Program-made: the position numbers and the translations under genes
DNA from: Streptantibioticus ferralitis
GTDB taxonomy: Bacteria; Actinomycetota; Actinomycetes; Streptomycetales; Streptomycetaceae
DNA length: 64,000 nt
Direction: 5' to 3'
Assembly (NCBI RefSeq): GCF_029223525.1
Contig: NZ_JARHTQ010000008.1
Coordinates: 124,001-188,000, forward strand
Shown: positions 29,332 to 38,700 of the stretch, one piece after another
How the letters are laid out: the number at the start of each line of letters is the position of its first letter
How positions within the stretch are numbered: the stretch's first letter is position 1
The notes under the pieces: model-generated
The model's input: the letters and a program-made list of their open reading frames with translations, nothing else
Told to the model about the DNA's origin: nothing
Databases searched by the model: none

Positions 29332-30324
29332 CTAGGCGGGCACCGGTTCGGGTGCCGGTTCGGCGCTGTCGGCCGACGAGGACGCGCCGGGGCGGCGGCT
29401 GCGGGCCTCCAGGACCAGTGACGTGGTGAGCAGTGCGGCGCCCAGTCCGAGGAAGCCCCACGGCAGATAGCTGGTGAGTGCCAGTACCAACTGTCGCTGG
29501 GACTTGACGAGTTTGACGGTCGAGTCGACATAGTCGGGCCGCATTCTGACATCGCCCGCGAAGGCGATGAGCGGCGGCTTCTCCGGGTGGCCGATGAAGC
29601 GCATCTCCTCCTGGTGGACTTCCTCGCCGTTGACCGGTGCGCCGGTGGTCGGGTCGACCCAGAACATTCGCTTGGTGGTGTACCAGCGCTCCATTCCGGC
29701 GGCGGTGACGACGGCGGGTGTCACACCGAGCGGCATCTTCTTCGGCAGCGGCACCTTGGTCCATGGGACGGTCTGCTCGAAGTAGTAGACCTTCAGGCCG
29801 TGGAAGGTCCGCGTGCCCCGGTAGTGGATGGGGGCGGAGGTGCGGGTCTGGGCGTCGAAGTAGTAGTAGTCCCGTTTCCGGGTGAGGAAGGGCCATTTGA
29901 ACTCGATGCCCTGGCGGCGTACGGGGTCGCCGTCGACGTTCTCCCCGGCCGCGTGGACCGGCGCCTGGGAGTGGGCGTCGAAGACGTAGCGTTCGGGGAT
30001 CTCGGAGACCATGGCGCCGTGTGAGTCGGCGATGTAGGAGAGGGCGTCCCAGACGACGACATCGCGGCCGGTCTCCTTCTTGACCTGTTGCGCCGCCGCC
30101 ACATTGCCGCGCAGCGTCTGCACGATGTTCACTTCGGGGACGGTGACGTCCTTCATCTGGTTGTAGTCGAGCAGGGTCGCGTTCTTCGCTTCGAGAACGG
30201 CGACCTGGTATTCGCTGGGCGGGATCTTCGCCAGCCGGGGAAAGGCGTACCAGCGCAGCAGTGGCGACAGCGCGGTGAAGAACACGGCGAATCCGAGGAG
30301 CACCAGGCTGGCTTTACGGCGCAT
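29332..30324 (-). CDS. DUF3068 membrane-anchored protein
   Basis: A protein of 330 residues; the ATG at 30324 follows AGGGGGA. An N-terminal hydrophobic helix (LVLLGFAVFFTALSPLLRW) and a C-terminal helix near residue 285 (LGLGAALLTTSLVLEA) bracket a large extracellular domain, the DUF3068 (PorA-family-like) layout. The domain has YDYNQ-type motifs with repeated aromatic residues (KRDYYYFDAQTRTSAPI, ERWYTTKRMFWVDPTTGAPV). Function is unknown; it is common in actinobacteria with one or more copies. A small SPW_0924-type gene ends 13 bp upstream on the same strand, so the pair forms an operon. Confidence 0.9.
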   Translation of the reverse strand: MRRKASLVLLGFAVFFTALSPLLRWYAFPRLAKIPPSEYQVAVLEAKNATLLDYNQMKDVTVPEVNIVQTLRGNVAAAQQVKKETGRDVVVWDALSYIADSHGAMVSEIPERYVFDAHSQAPVHAAGENVDGDPVRRQGIEFKWPFLTRKRDYYYFDAQTRTSAPIHYRGTRTFHGLKVYYFEQTVPWTKVPLPKKMPLGVTPAVVTAAGMERWYTTKRMFWVDPTTGAPVNGEEVHQEEMRFIGHPEKPPLIAFAGDVRMRPDYVDSTVKLVKSQRQLVLALTSYLPWGFLGLGAALLTTSLVLEARSRRPGASSSADSAEPAPEPVPA

Positions 30325-30337
30325 TTCCCGGTCCCCC

Positions 30338-30472
30338 TTACGGATGCCGCGGGACGGTGGTCAGCAGCGGTTTCGGCGAGGTCCTGCCCGCCGGCACTCC
30401 GATCGCGGTGATCGTCAGGACCAGGGCCAGCGCGGCGGCGAGTCCGATGGCCGCGGCGGTCAGGGCGCGCAT
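30338..30472 (-). CDS. SPW_0924-family small membrane peptide
   Basis: A 44-residue protein from the ATG at 30472, supported by GGGAGG seven bases upstream. The sequence is one hydrophobic helix (LTAAAIGLAAALALVLTITA) followed by an extracellular tail ending in SPKPLLTTVP, which I recognise as the SPW_0924 family pattern of streptomycetes. Function is unknown. It lies 13 bp upstream of the DUF3068 gene and is probably translated from the same mRNA, suggesting a shared envelope role. Confidence 0.82.
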   Translation of the reverse strand: MRALTAAAIGLAAALALVLTITAIGVPAGRTSPKPLLTTVPRHP

Positions 30473-30618
30473 GGACAGCCTCCCGGTGTTGGCTGCGGGG
30501 CGCGGGCACCGTAGCAACCGGAACGCCAAATGAGAACAGGTTCTGCTGACGGCATGTCAGCGGGGTCGGGTCGCACCGGCGCTGGTGCGACCCGGCCCCG
30601 CTGAGGTGGCGCCGCGGG

Positions 30619-31854
30619 TCAGTGCGCTTGGCTGGGCGCGGCGGACGGCGACGGGCCGGCGCTCCTGCTCGGCGACGGCGTGGGGCACGGCCCGCCGGTC
30701 GGGGACGGCGAGGGCGACGGCGAAGCGGACGAACTGCCGCTCGGCGAAGGGGTCGGCGACGGGGTCGGGCTGGGCGACGGGCTGCCGCTGCCGGACGGCG
30801 AGGGCGACGGGCTCGGCGACCCGGTGGGGCACCCTCCGGTCGGCGACGGGCTCGGGCTGCCGCTGCCGGACGGCGAAGGCGACGGGCTGCCGCTCGGGCC
30901 GGGGCCGATGCTGCCGCTGGCCGAGGCGGTGGGCAGCGGGCTGTGCGAGGGGGACGCGGACGGCCCGCCACCAGGCCTGCCGCTCGCGCTGGGCGAGGCC
31001 GAGGGCGACGGTGTCGCCGACGGCACACGACCGCTTCCGGGACCGGGCGCCGGACCACCGGAGCCGTCCGGGATCTGGTGCGTACCGTTCAGGTAGTACT
31101 GGTACCAGTCCTTGACGGTGTTCAGGTAGTCCTGCGAGTGGTTGTAGCCCAGGATGGCGCGGTCCAGGCCGCTGGAGTCGGACAGATCGCCGCCCGCCGC
31201 GCACAGGTAGTCGCCCGCGGCGAGTGCGGCGTCGTAGATGTTGTTGGGGTCCTTGATGCCGTCACCGTTGCCGTCCGCACCCCACTGCGCCCACGTCGAC
31301 GGGATGAACTGCATGGGCCCGACGGCCCGCGCATACGCCAGGCCGCCGTCGTAGTAACTGGTGTTGCCTGCCGCGATGCTGGCGTTGCCGCCGCTACCGT
31401 CGAGGACCGGGCCGAGGATCGGCTTGAGGGTGGTGCCCGAGGCGTCCACGTTCCCGCCGTCCGCCTGGCCGGATTCGACCTCGCCGATCCCGGCGAGCAG
31501 CTGCCAGCGCAGATGGCAGCCGGGCTGGCTGCCGCGGAGCGCCGTCTCGGCCTTCTGGTACGCGGCGAGTACGGTCGCGGGGATGCCCGCGCCGCCCGCT
31601 CCCGTCCCCAGCCCGGTGCCGGGCTGCCCGCTCGGACTGCCGGGCTTCACCGGGGAGTTGAGCGGAGGCAGATTGGTGACGTACGGCTTTCCACCGTCGA
31701 TCGGCGGTCCGGGAGGCGGGGCCACCGAGGCTCCGTGTGCCACTCCCAGGGCCACACCCGGGGCCTGTGAGGCGGTGAGCGCCGCCATCGCCAGCGCCGC
31801 GACAGCGGTGCCCGCCGCACCCTTGCGTATCCGTCGGCCGAACGGCACAGACAT
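30619..31854 (-). CDS. Secreted MltB-type lytic transglycosylase with Ser/Pro-rich tail
   Basis: A protein of 411 residues; the ATG at 31854 follows GGGAGGGAAAG. The Sec signal spans residues 10-40 (GTAVAALAMAALTASQAPGV). Residues 90-255 form an SLT domain: LLAGIGEVESGQADGG near residue 122 with the catalytic Glu, AVGPMQFIPSTWAQWGADGN near residue 185, IYDAALAAGDYLCAAGG near residue 215, and ILGYNHSQDYLNTV near residue 240. It cleaves peptidoglycan, leaving 1,6-anhydroMurNAc ends. The last 140 residues are Ser/Pro/Gly repeats (units like SPSPSPSGSGSPSPSP), encoded by near-identical DNA repeats at about 30650-31010, a likely wall-spanning linker prone to length variation. The repeat keeps several frames open on both strands. 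Confidence 0.92.
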   Translation of the reverse strand: MSVPFGRRIRKGAAGTAVAALAMAALTASQAPGVALGVAHGASVAPPPGPPIDGGKPYVTNLPPLNSPVKPGSPSGQPGTGLGTGAGGAGIPATVLAAYQKAETALRGSQPGCHLRWQLLAGIGEVESGQADGGNVDASGTTLKPILGPVLDGSGGNASIAAGNTSYYDGGLAYARAVGPMQFIPSTWAQWGADGNGDGIKDPNNIYDAALAAGDYLCAAGGDLSDSSGLDRAILGYNHSQDYLNTVKDWYQYYLNGTHQIPDGSGGPAPGPGSGRVPSATPSPSASPSASGRPGGGPSASPSHSPLPTASASGSIGPGPSGSPSPSPSGSGSPSPSPTGGCPTGSPSPSPSPSGSGSPSPSPTPSPTPSPSGSSSASPSPSPSPTGGPCPTPSPSRSAGPSPSAAPSQAH

Positions 31855-31997
31855 ACGCCCTTTCCCTCCCGATGGTGTGTCGTATGCGCTCCCCAGCGCG
31901 ACAACGAAACGGACACTACGTCAACTTGTGCACCGGAGCCACCGTCCGTGACGGAGATGGTGATGAACAGTGCGAAACTCAGCGATGGGAAGACCGA

Positions 31998-32882
31998 ATG
32001 CCGTTCACCTTCAGCCATCCCGCGGCGGTGCTGCCCCTGCTGCGGGCCGACGGGTCGGGTGCCGTACGGGGGCGCGGACGGCTGCTCGCGGCGGGCCTGG
32101 TCGCCGGGTCACTCGCGCCCGATGTTCCGTTCTTCCTCGACTCCGTCATCCCCGGCACGTACGGATACGGCCGCGCCGCACACCACTTGGCCGGGGCCGC
32201 CGTACTCGATCCGCTGCTCGCGGCCGGACTGGTGGGCGGCTGGGTGGCGGTACGCGGGCCGCTGACCGGGCTGCTGCCGCCGGGGGTCGGCGGCAGGGCG
32301 GCCCGGCTGCTGGGTGTGGCGCCGGTCGAGGCGGCGCTGCCGACGGCACGGGACGCCGGATGGTTCTGGCTGTCGGCGGTGACCGGCACGGCCACGCATC
32401 TTGGCTGGGACGCCTTCACCCACCACGGGCGTGGCGGTGTACGCCTGCTGCCGGTGCTGAACCGCACGGTGTGCGGCGTACCGCTGCACCACTGGGCGCA
32501 GTACGCGAGTTCGGCCGCGGGACTGGCTGCCCTCGGGCTGTGGACGGCGCGCGAACTGCGCCGCGCCCCGCGGGTCCCGCCGCCGCCCTCGGTGCCCCAA
32601 CTGACCACACGCGGCAGGCGGACGGGCGCCTGGGCGCTCGCCGCCTCCGCCATGACCGGGGCGGCGCTGCGGTGCCTACGGGACCGGCCCCGCGGCTCCT
32701 CGTCCCTGATCGCCTCCGCCACCTTCGGCGCGGGCGCGGGTCTCGCGCTGGCCGCCCCGGCGATCACCGCCGTGATCCGCGCCAGCCACCCGCGCCCGCG
32801 CCGTCGAGGCGGTCAGTGCGCCGCGGACTCCCAGTCGGCGCCGTGCCCGACCGAGACATCGAGCGGGGCGCGCAGCGGGTAG
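31998..32882 (+). CDS. DUF4184-family membrane protein
   Basis: A protein of 294 residues. The ATG at 31998 starts MPFTFSHPAAVLPLLR, the signature opening of DUF4184. Further landmarks are GSLAPDVPFFLD near residue 38 and THLGWDAFTHHGRGGV near residue 133, with His and Asp residues that resemble the metal-site pattern of membrane-bound YdjM/LexA-regulated hydrolase-like proteins. Four to six membrane helices are present. Function is unknown. Its 3' end overlaps the polA 3' end by 70 bp in convergent orientation, the longest overlap in this window. Confidence 0.85.
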   Translation: MPFTFSHPAAVLPLLRADGSGAVRGRGRLLAAGLVAGSLAPDVPFFLDSVIPGTYGYGRAAHHLAGAAVLDPLLAAGLVGGWVAVRGPLTGLLPPGVGGRAARLLGVAPVEAALPTARDAGWFWLSAVTGTATHLGWDAFTHHGRGGVRLLPVLNRTVCGVPLHHWAQYASSAAGLAALGLWTARELRRAPRVPPPPSVPQLTTRGRRTGAWALAASAMTGAALRCLRDRPRGSSSLIASATFGAGAGLALAAPAITAVIRASHPRPRRRGGQCAADSQSAPCPTETSSGARSG

Positions 32883-35587
32883 GCACCGGCCATTTCCCGG
32901 CGGACCAGCTCCTCCACCTGCTTGCGCTCGCCGGGCGCCACCTCCAGCACGATTTCGTCATGCACCTGCAGCAGGGTGCGCGAACGCAGTTGCTCCCTGG
33001 TGAGGGCCTCGTCCACCCGCAGCATCGCGATCTTGACGATGTCGGCGGCCGAACCCTGGATCGGCGCGTTGAGCGCCATCCGCTCGGCCATCTCCCGGCG
33101 CTGCCGGTTGTCGCTGTTGAGGTCCGGCAGATAGCGGCGGCGGCCCAGCAGCGTCTCGGTGTAACCGGTGACCCGGGCCTCCTCCACCACCCGCTGCAGA
33201 TAGTCGCGCACCCCGCCGAACCGCTCGAAGTAGGTGTCCATCAGCGTCCGCGCCTCGGCCGCCTCGATGCCCAACTGCTGGGAGAGGCCGAACGCGGACA
33301 GTCCATAGGCCAGCCCGTAGGACATCGCCTTGATCTTGCGCCGCATCTCGGCGTCCACGTGCTCCCGGGGCACGTCGAAGACGTACGAGCCCACCGTGGT
33401 GTGCAGGTCCTCGCCGGAGGTGAAGGCGGCGATCAGCCCCTCGTCCTCGGACAGATGAGCCATCACCCGCAGCTCGATCTGGCTGTAGTCGGCGGTCAGC
33501 AGCGACTCGTAGCCCTCACCGACCACGAAGCCCCGGCGGATCGCCCGGCCTTCGTCGGTGCGGACCGGAATGTTCTGCAGGTTGGGGTCGGTGGACGACA
33601 GCCGTCCGGTGGCGGCGACCGTCTGGTTGAAGGTGGTGTGGATCCGGCCGTCGGGCGCGACGGTCTTGATCAGGCCCTCAACCGTGGAGCGCAGCCGGGC
33701 CTGTTCACGATGGCGCAGCATGATCACCGGCAGCTCGTGGTCGGTCTGCCCGGCGAGCCAAGCCAACGCGTCGGCGTCCGTGGTGTACCCGGTCTTGGTC
33801 TTCTTGGTCTTCGGCAGGCCCAACTCGCCGAACAGCACCTCCTGCAGCTGCTTGGGCGACCCGAGGTTGAACTCGTGCCCCACCGCGCGGTGCGCCTCGG
33901 ACACCGCCTGCTCGACGGCCCCGGCGAACTGCTGCTCCATCCGGTCCAGCCACTCGCGGTCGGCGGCGATACCGTGCCGCTCCATCCGGGCCAGCAGCGC
34001 CGAGATGGGCAACTCCACATCCCGCAGCAGATCCAGCGCGCCGTCCGCGGCCAGCCGGGCGCTGAACACCTCACCCAGGTCAACCACCGTACGGGCCTGG
34101 GCCATCAGCGCCTCCGCCTCGGCGCCGTCCTCCACCCCGAACGCCAACTGCCCGCTGTCGTCGTCCGACTTGTCCAGCTCACGGCCGAGATACTCCACCG
34201 AGAGCGCGTCGAGCGCGAAGGAGCGCCGCCCGGGCTTGATCAGATACGCGGCCAGCGCGGTGTCCATCACCACGCCGTCGACCGTCCAGCCGTGCTCGGC
34301 GAAGACCCGCATCGCGCCCTTGGCGTTGTGCAGCACCTTGGGATGCCCGCGGTCCGCGATCCACTGTGCGAAGGCCTTCTCGTCCTTCTCCACCAGCTGC
34401 GCCGGATCGAACCAGGCGGCCGGGCCCTCCTCGATCGCCAGGGCGATCTCGGTGACCGCACCGGAACCCAGCGCCCAGGTGTCGACCGTGGCCACACCCA
34501 CCGTGCCGCCGCCGTGCTCCTTCAGCCAGTCCGCCAGCTCGCCCGCGCCCAGCAACTGCCCGTCGATCTCGACACCGTCGCTCATCACCTCGGCGGCGGC
34601 CTCGCTGGTGCCGGGATCCGCCGCGTAAAGCCGCTCACGGAAGTTGGAGTGCCGGAACTCCAGCGCCTCCAGCACCACATCGAGCGAGGCCCGGTCGTAC
34701 GGCTGGCGGGCCAGCCCGTCGGGGCCGACCGGCAGATCGACGTCCCGCACCATCTCGGTCAGGCGGCGGTTCAGCTTGACCGCCTCCAAGTGGTCCCGGA
34801 GGTTCTGCCCGACCTTGCCCTTGACCTCGTCGACCCGCTTCACCAGCTCCTCGAAGGAGCCGAACTGGGTGATCCACTTGGCGGCGGTCTTCTCGCCGAC
34901 GCCCGGAATCCCGGGCAGGTTGTCGGACGGGTCGCCGCGCAGCGCCGCGAAGTCCGGGTACTGCCGGGGGCTGAGGCCGTACTTCTCCTCGACCTTCTGC
35001 GGGGTGAACCGGGTGAGCTCGGAGACGCCCTTGGTCGGGTACAGCACCGTCACGTGGTCGCTGACCAACTGGAACGAGTCCCGGTCACCGGTGACGATCA
35101 GCACCTCGTAACCCGCCTGCTCGGCCTGGGTGGCCAAGGTGGCGATGACGTCGTCGGCCTCGAAGCCGTCCACGGCGAACCGCGGCACCCGCATCGCGTC
35201 CAGCAGCTCGCCGATCAGCTCGACCTGGCTGCGGAACTCGTCCGGGGTCTTGGAACGGGTCGCCTTGTACTCCGGATACTCGTCCATCCGCCAGGTCTTG
35301 CGGGACACGTCGAACGCCACCGCCAGATGCGTCGGCTGCTCGTCACGCAACGTGTTGGCCAGCATCGACGTGAACCCGTAGATCGCGTTCGTCGGCTGGC
35401 CGGTGGCGGTGTTGAAGTTCTCCACCGGCAGCGCGAAGAACGCCCGGTACGCCAAGGAGTGCCCGTCCAGCAGGAGCAGGCGCTGCCGGCCTGCCTCCCG
35501 GCCCCCACCGCCCGACGCGGTGGCGCCGGTCGCCCCGGTGGTCTTCGCGGTCTTCTTCGCCGTCGTCTTCGATGCCTTTGCTACCAC
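32813..35587 (-). CDS. polA: DNA polymerase I
   Basis: A protein of 924 residues from the GTG at 35587; much longer in-frame extensions are antisense to the YdeP gene. After a Lys/Ala/Thr-rich 35-residue N-terminus come the 5'-3' exonuclease (LLLLDGHSLAYRAFFALP, GDRDSFQLVSD, GDPSDNLPGIPGVGEKTA), then a 3'-5' exonuclease-like domain where the usual DxE carboxylates are not seen (VDTWALGSGAVTEIALA), so proofreading is probably absent, as in other actinobacterial Pol I. The polymerase domain has DYSQIELRVMAHL near residue 700 and LLQVHDEIVLEV near the end. A DNA-damage-like promoter with weakened -10 lies directly upstream. Confidence 0.98.
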   Translation of the reverse strand: MVAKASKTTAKKTAKTTGATGATASGGGGREAGRQRLLLLDGHSLAYRAFFALPVENFNTATGQPTNAIYGFTSMLANTLRDEQPTHLAVAFDVSRKTWRMDEYPEYKATRSKTPDEFRSQVELIGELLDAMRVPRFAVDGFEADDVIATLATQAEQAGYEVLIVTGDRDSFQLVSDHVTVLYPTKGVSELTRFTPQKVEEKYGLSPRQYPDFAALRGDPSDNLPGIPGVGEKTAAKWITQFGSFEELVKRVDEVKGKVGQNLRDHLEAVKLNRRLTEMVRDVDLPVGPDGLARQPYDRASLDVVLEALEFRHSNFRERLYAADPGTSEAAAEVMSDGVEIDGQLLGAGELADWLKEHGGGTVGVATVDTWALGSGAVTEIALAIEEGPAAWFDPAQLVEKDEKAFAQWIADRGHPKVLHNAKGAMRVFAEHGWTVDGVVMDTALAAYLIKPGRRSFALDALSVEYLGRELDKSDDDSGQLAFGVEDGAEAEALMAQARTVVDLGEVFSARLAADGALDLLRDVELPISALLARMERHGIAADREWLDRMEQQFAGAVEQAVSEAHRAVGHEFNLGSPKQLQEVLFGELGLPKTKKTKTGYTTDADALAWLAGQTDHELPVIMLRHREQARLRSTVEGLIKTVAPDGRIHTTFNQTVAATGRLSSTDPNLQNIPVRTDEGRAIRRGFVVGEGYESLLTADYSQIELRVMAHLSEDEGLIAAFTSGEDLHTTVGSYVFDVPREHVDAEMRRKIKAMSYGLAYGLSAFGLSQQLGIEAAEARTLMDTYFERFGGVRDYLQRVVEEARVTGYTETLLGRRRYLPDLNSDNRQRREMAERMALNAPIQGSAADIVKIAMLRVDEALTREQLRSRTLLQVHDEIVLEVAPGERKQVEELVRREMAGAYPLRAPLDVSVGHGADWESAAH

Positions 35588-35594
35588 GCCTCCG

Positions 35595-35617
35595 ATCCTC
35601 CCACGGACCACTGACAT
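35595..35617 (-). promoter_or_regulatory. Weak RecA-NDp-like promoter of polA
   Basis: Minus strand ATGTCAGTG, eight bases, GAGGAT. It matches tTGTCRgtg-N8-TAnnnT except at the first -35 base and the first -10 base. The polA GTG begins seven bases past the hexamer. An overlapping GGGAGG could instead act as a ribosome binding site for a longer leader. Confidence 0.4.
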
Positions 35618-35743
35618 CCCCGTCCGCGACGCCGCACGCCGGGCCCCGCCGTCAGCGGCACGTGGCAGGATCGAGTGAAAAGCATCGGATACGCGAGGCC
35701 GGACACGCCGCAGGCGTACCGAAACGTAGCGAAGGGGACGACG

Positions 35744-38056
35744 ATGGCAGGCAAGCCGCCCGCAGGGGACCCGGTCCAGGACGCGCCCGACGTCACCGCG
35801 CCGCAGCACGCCGCCGCCGGGCTGCCCGCCATCGGGCACACACTGCGGATCGCCCAGCAGCAGATGGGCGTGCGCCGCACCGCGCTCACCCTGCTCAAGG
35901 TCAACCAGAAGGACGGCTTCGACTGCCCCGGCTGCGCATGGCCGGAGCCCGCCAAGCGGCACCGCGCGGAATTCTGCGAGAACGGCGCGAAGGCCGTCGC
36001 CGAAGAGGCGACGCTGCGCCGCGTCACCCCCGACTTCTTCGCCCGGCACCCGGTCTCCGACCTCGCCACCCGCAGCGGCTACTGGCTGGGACAGCAGGGC
36101 AGGCTGACCCAGCCGATGTATCTGGCCGACGGCGCGGACACCTACCAGCCGGTGCCCTGGGAGCGCGCCTTCGAGATCATCGCCGAGGAACTGCACCAGC
36201 TGGCGTCGCCGGACGAGGCGGTGTTCTACACCTCGGGGCGCACCAGCAACGAGGCCGCGTTCCTCTACCAGTTGTTCGCCCGCGAACTGGGCACCAACAA
36301 CCTGCCCGACTGCTCCAACATGTGCCATGAGTCGTCGGGTTCCGCGCTCACCGAGACCCTCGGCGTCGGCAAGGGCAGCGTGCTCCTCGAGGACCTCTAC
36401 CGCGCCGACCTCATCATCGTCGCGGGCCAGAACCCCGGCACCAACCATCCGCGGATGCTCTCCGCGCTGGAGCAGGCCAAGGCGGGCGGCGCGCGGATCG
36501 TCACCGTGAACCCGCTGCCCGAGGCCGGACTCGAGCGGTTCAAGAACCCGCAGACCGCCCGCGGACTCGCCGGATCCGGCACCGCGCTCACCGATCTGTT
36601 CCTGCAGATCCGGATCGGCGGCGACCAGGCGCTGTTCCGCGCGCTGGGCCGGCTCATCCTGGAGACCGAAGGCGCCGTCGACACCGCGTTCGTCGACCAA
36701 CACACCCATGGCTTCGAGGAGTTCGCGAAGACCGCCCGCGCCACCGACTGGGACGAGGTGCTGCGCGCCACCGGCCTGGACCGCCGGGAGATCGAGCGGC
36801 TGCACGAGATGGTCCTGGGCGCCCGCAGCATCGTGGTGTGCTGGGCGATGGGCCTCACCCAGCACAAGCACGCGGTGCCCACCATCCGCGAGGTGGTCAA
36901 CTTCCTTCTGCTGCGCGGCAACATCGGCCGCCCGGGCGCCGGGGTCTGCCCGGTGCGCGGCCACAGCAACGTGCAGGGCGACCGCACCATGGGCATCTTC
37001 GAGCGGCCCGCCCCCGCCTTCCTGGACGCGTTGGAGAAGGAGTTCGGCTTCGCGCCACCGCGCGAACACGGGCTCGACGTGGTGCAGTCCATCCGCGCGA
37101 TGCGCGACGGCACGGCGAAGGTGTTCTTCGCCATGGGCGGCAACTTCGTCGCCGCGTCCCCCGACACCGAGGTCACCGAGGCGGCGATGCGCCGGGCCCG
37201 GCTGACCGTCCATGTCTCCACCAAGCTCAACCGCTCCCATGTGGTCACCGGCGCCCGGGCGCTGATCCTGCCCACGCTCGGCCGCACCGAGAAGGACGTC
37301 CAGGCCTCGGGCGAGCAGTTCGTCACCGTCGAGGACTCCATGGGCATGGTGCACGCCTCCCGCGGCGGCCTGGCACCGGCGAGCGGCCAGCTGCTCTCCG
37401 AGCCCGCCATCATCTGCCGGCTCGCCCGCGCGGTACTCGGCCCGGACAGCGTCATCCCCTGGGCGGAGTTCGAGGCCGACTACGACCGGGTACGGGACCG
37501 GATCTCCCGGGTCGTCCCGGGCTTCGCGGACTTCAACACCAAGGTCCGCCGCCCCGGCGGCTTCACCCTGCCGCACGCCCCGCGCGACAGCCGCAGCTTC
37601 CCCACCGCCACCGGCAAGGCCAACTTCACGGCGGCGCCCATCGAGTACCCGCAGGTGCCGGAGGGCCGCCTGCTGCTGCAGACCCTGCGCTCGCACGACC
37701 AGTACAACACCACCATCTACGGCCTCGACGACCGCTACCGGGGCATCAAGGGCGGCCGCCGCGTCGTCCTGCTCCACCCCGAGGACGCCACCGCCTTCGG
37801 TCTGGCCGACGGCGGGTACGCCGACCTGGTCAGCGAATGGTCCGACGGCGTCGAACGGCGTGCCGAGGGCTTCCGCGTCGTCCACTACCCCACCACCCGC
37901 GGCTGCGCCGCCGCGTACTACCCGGAGACCAACGTCCTCGTGCCGCTGGACCACACCGCCGACACCAGCAACACCCCGGCGTCGAAGTCCGTCGTCATAC
38001 GGCTGGAGGCCACACGTGATCAAAACCACCCCGCGCCGGCCACGCCAGCCGTCTGA
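35744..38056 (+). CDS. FdhF/YdeP-family molybdopterin oxidoreductase
   Basis: A protein of 770 residues; the ATG at 35744 follows GAAGGGG. The N-terminus has FDCPGCAWPEPAKRHRAEFCENG near residue 60, the family's Cys cluster. The body is a bis-MGD molybdopterin fold: SGRTSNEAAFLYQLFARELG near residue 165, AGQNPGTNHPRML near residue 227, GNIGRPGAGVCPVRGHSNVQGDR near residue 393, and a C-terminal dinucleotide-binding domain. E. coli YdeP is linked to acid resistance; the physiological substrate of the family is unknown. It is divergent from polA with 156 bp between start codons. Confidence 0.92.
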   Translation: MAGKPPAGDPVQDAPDVTAPQHAAAGLPAIGHTLRIAQQQMGVRRTALTLLKVNQKDGFDCPGCAWPEPAKRHRAEFCENGAKAVAEEATLRRVTPDFFARHPVSDLATRSGYWLGQQGRLTQPMYLADGADTYQPVPWERAFEIIAEELHQLASPDEAVFYTSGRTSNEAAFLYQLFARELGTNNLPDCSNMCHESSGSALTETLGVGKGSVLLEDLYRADLIIVAGQNPGTNHPRMLSALEQAKAGGARIVTVNPLPEAGLERFKNPQTARGLAGSGTALTDLFLQIRIGGDQALFRALGRLILETEGAVDTAFVDQHTHGFEEFAKTARATDWDEVLRATGLDRREIERLHEMVLGARSIVVCWAMGLTQHKHAVPTIREVVNFLLLRGNIGRPGAGVCPVRGHSNVQGDRTMGIFERPAPAFLDALEKEFGFAPPREHGLDVVQSIRAMRDGTAKVFFAMGGNFVAASPDTEVTEAAMRRARLTVHVSTKLNRSHVVTGARALILPTLGRTEKDVQASGEQFVTVEDSMGMVHASRGGLAPASGQLLSEPAIICRLARAVLGPDSVIPWAEFEADYDRVRDRISRVVPGFADFNTKVRRPGGFTLPHAPRDSRSFPTATGKANFTAAPIEYPQVPEGRLLLQTLRSHDQYNTTIYGLDDRYRGIKGGRRVVLLHPEDATAFGLADGGYADLVSEWSDGVERRAEGFRVVHYPTTRGCAAAYYPETNVLVPLDHTADTSNTPASKSVVIRLEATRDQNHPAPATPAV

Positions 38057-38206
38057 ACACCTGATAGGACGCTGCTACCGCAGTTTCCGAGGGCTGTGAC
38101 ACCAAAGGCTGGCGCCGCAGGCCCCCGGGCCCCCAGAGCGGTGCCGGCCCGGGCTCCGTGCCCGGACCGCACCGCGACCGACCGAAGACGATCGGAGCCG
38201 ACCGAC

Positions 38207-38695
38207 ATGGGCGAGCAGGCCGCCACCCAGGCCCCCACCAAGTTCCCGCCGGAGATCATCGAGCAGTACGCCGGGCTCGGCATCGACCTGCCGTCCCTGT
38301 TCTCCGCCGGAACCCTGGGCAACCGTATGGGCATCCAGGTCATCGAGGCCTCCGCAGAGCGGGTCGTCGGCACCATGCCGGTCGAGGGCAACACCCAGCC
38401 GTACGGGCTGCTGCACGGCGGCGCCTCCGCGGTGCTGGCCGAGACCCTCGGCTCGGTCGGCGCCATGATGCACGCCGGCCCCCACAAGATCGCGGTGGGC
38501 GTCGACCTCAACGCCACCCACCACCGCGGCCTCCGCTCCGGCACGGTCACCGGCGTAGCCACCCCGGTGCACCGCGGCCGCTCCAGCGCCACCTACGAGA
38601 TCGTCATCTCCGACGAGCAGGACCGCCGCATCTGTTCGGCCCGGCTGACCTGCATGCTGCGACCGTCCGCAGCCAACGGCAACCAGAGCGCCTGA
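38207..38695 (+). CDS. PaaI-family hotdog-fold thioesterase
   Basis: A protein of 162 residues; the ATG at 38207 opens MGEQAATQAPTKFPPEII. The hotdog core is visible: GNRMGIQVIEASAERVVGTMPV near residue 38, then NTQPYGLLHGGASAVLAETLGS near residue 62, with the conserved Asn/Asp-HGG helix, and VDLNATHHRGLRSGTVTG near residue 102. Such enzymes hydrolyse aromatic or acyl-CoA thioesters (PaaI, MenI-like). The neighbouring YdeP gene is 150 bp upstream. A two-tier hairpin follows the stop. Confidence 0.93.
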   Translation: MGEQAATQAPTKFPPEIIEQYAGLGIDLPSLFSAGTLGNRMGIQVIEASAERVVGTMPVEGNTQPYGLLHGGASAVLAETLGSVGAMMHAGPHKIAVGVDLNATHHRGLRSGTVTGVATPVHRGRSSATYEIVISDEQDRRICSARLTCMLRPSAANGNQSA

Positions 38696-38700
38696 CCGGC

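Noticed and set aside
30622-31770. Long Arg-rich frames antisense to the transglycosylase tail
   Set aside because: They arise from the repetitive GC-rich Ser/Pro-coding DNA and show only low-complexity Arg/Gly/Asp sequence.
31855-31997. c-di-AMP (ydaO) riboswitch upstream of the transglycosylase
   Set aside because: The gap is only about 140 bp and shows none of the expected conserved elements, although such riboswitches precede related wall hydrolases in streptomycetes.
31970-35614. 1214-codon frame across the DUF4184 gene and antisense polA
   Set aside because: It is out of frame with DUF4184 and antisense to polA; composition is typical of a shadow frame.
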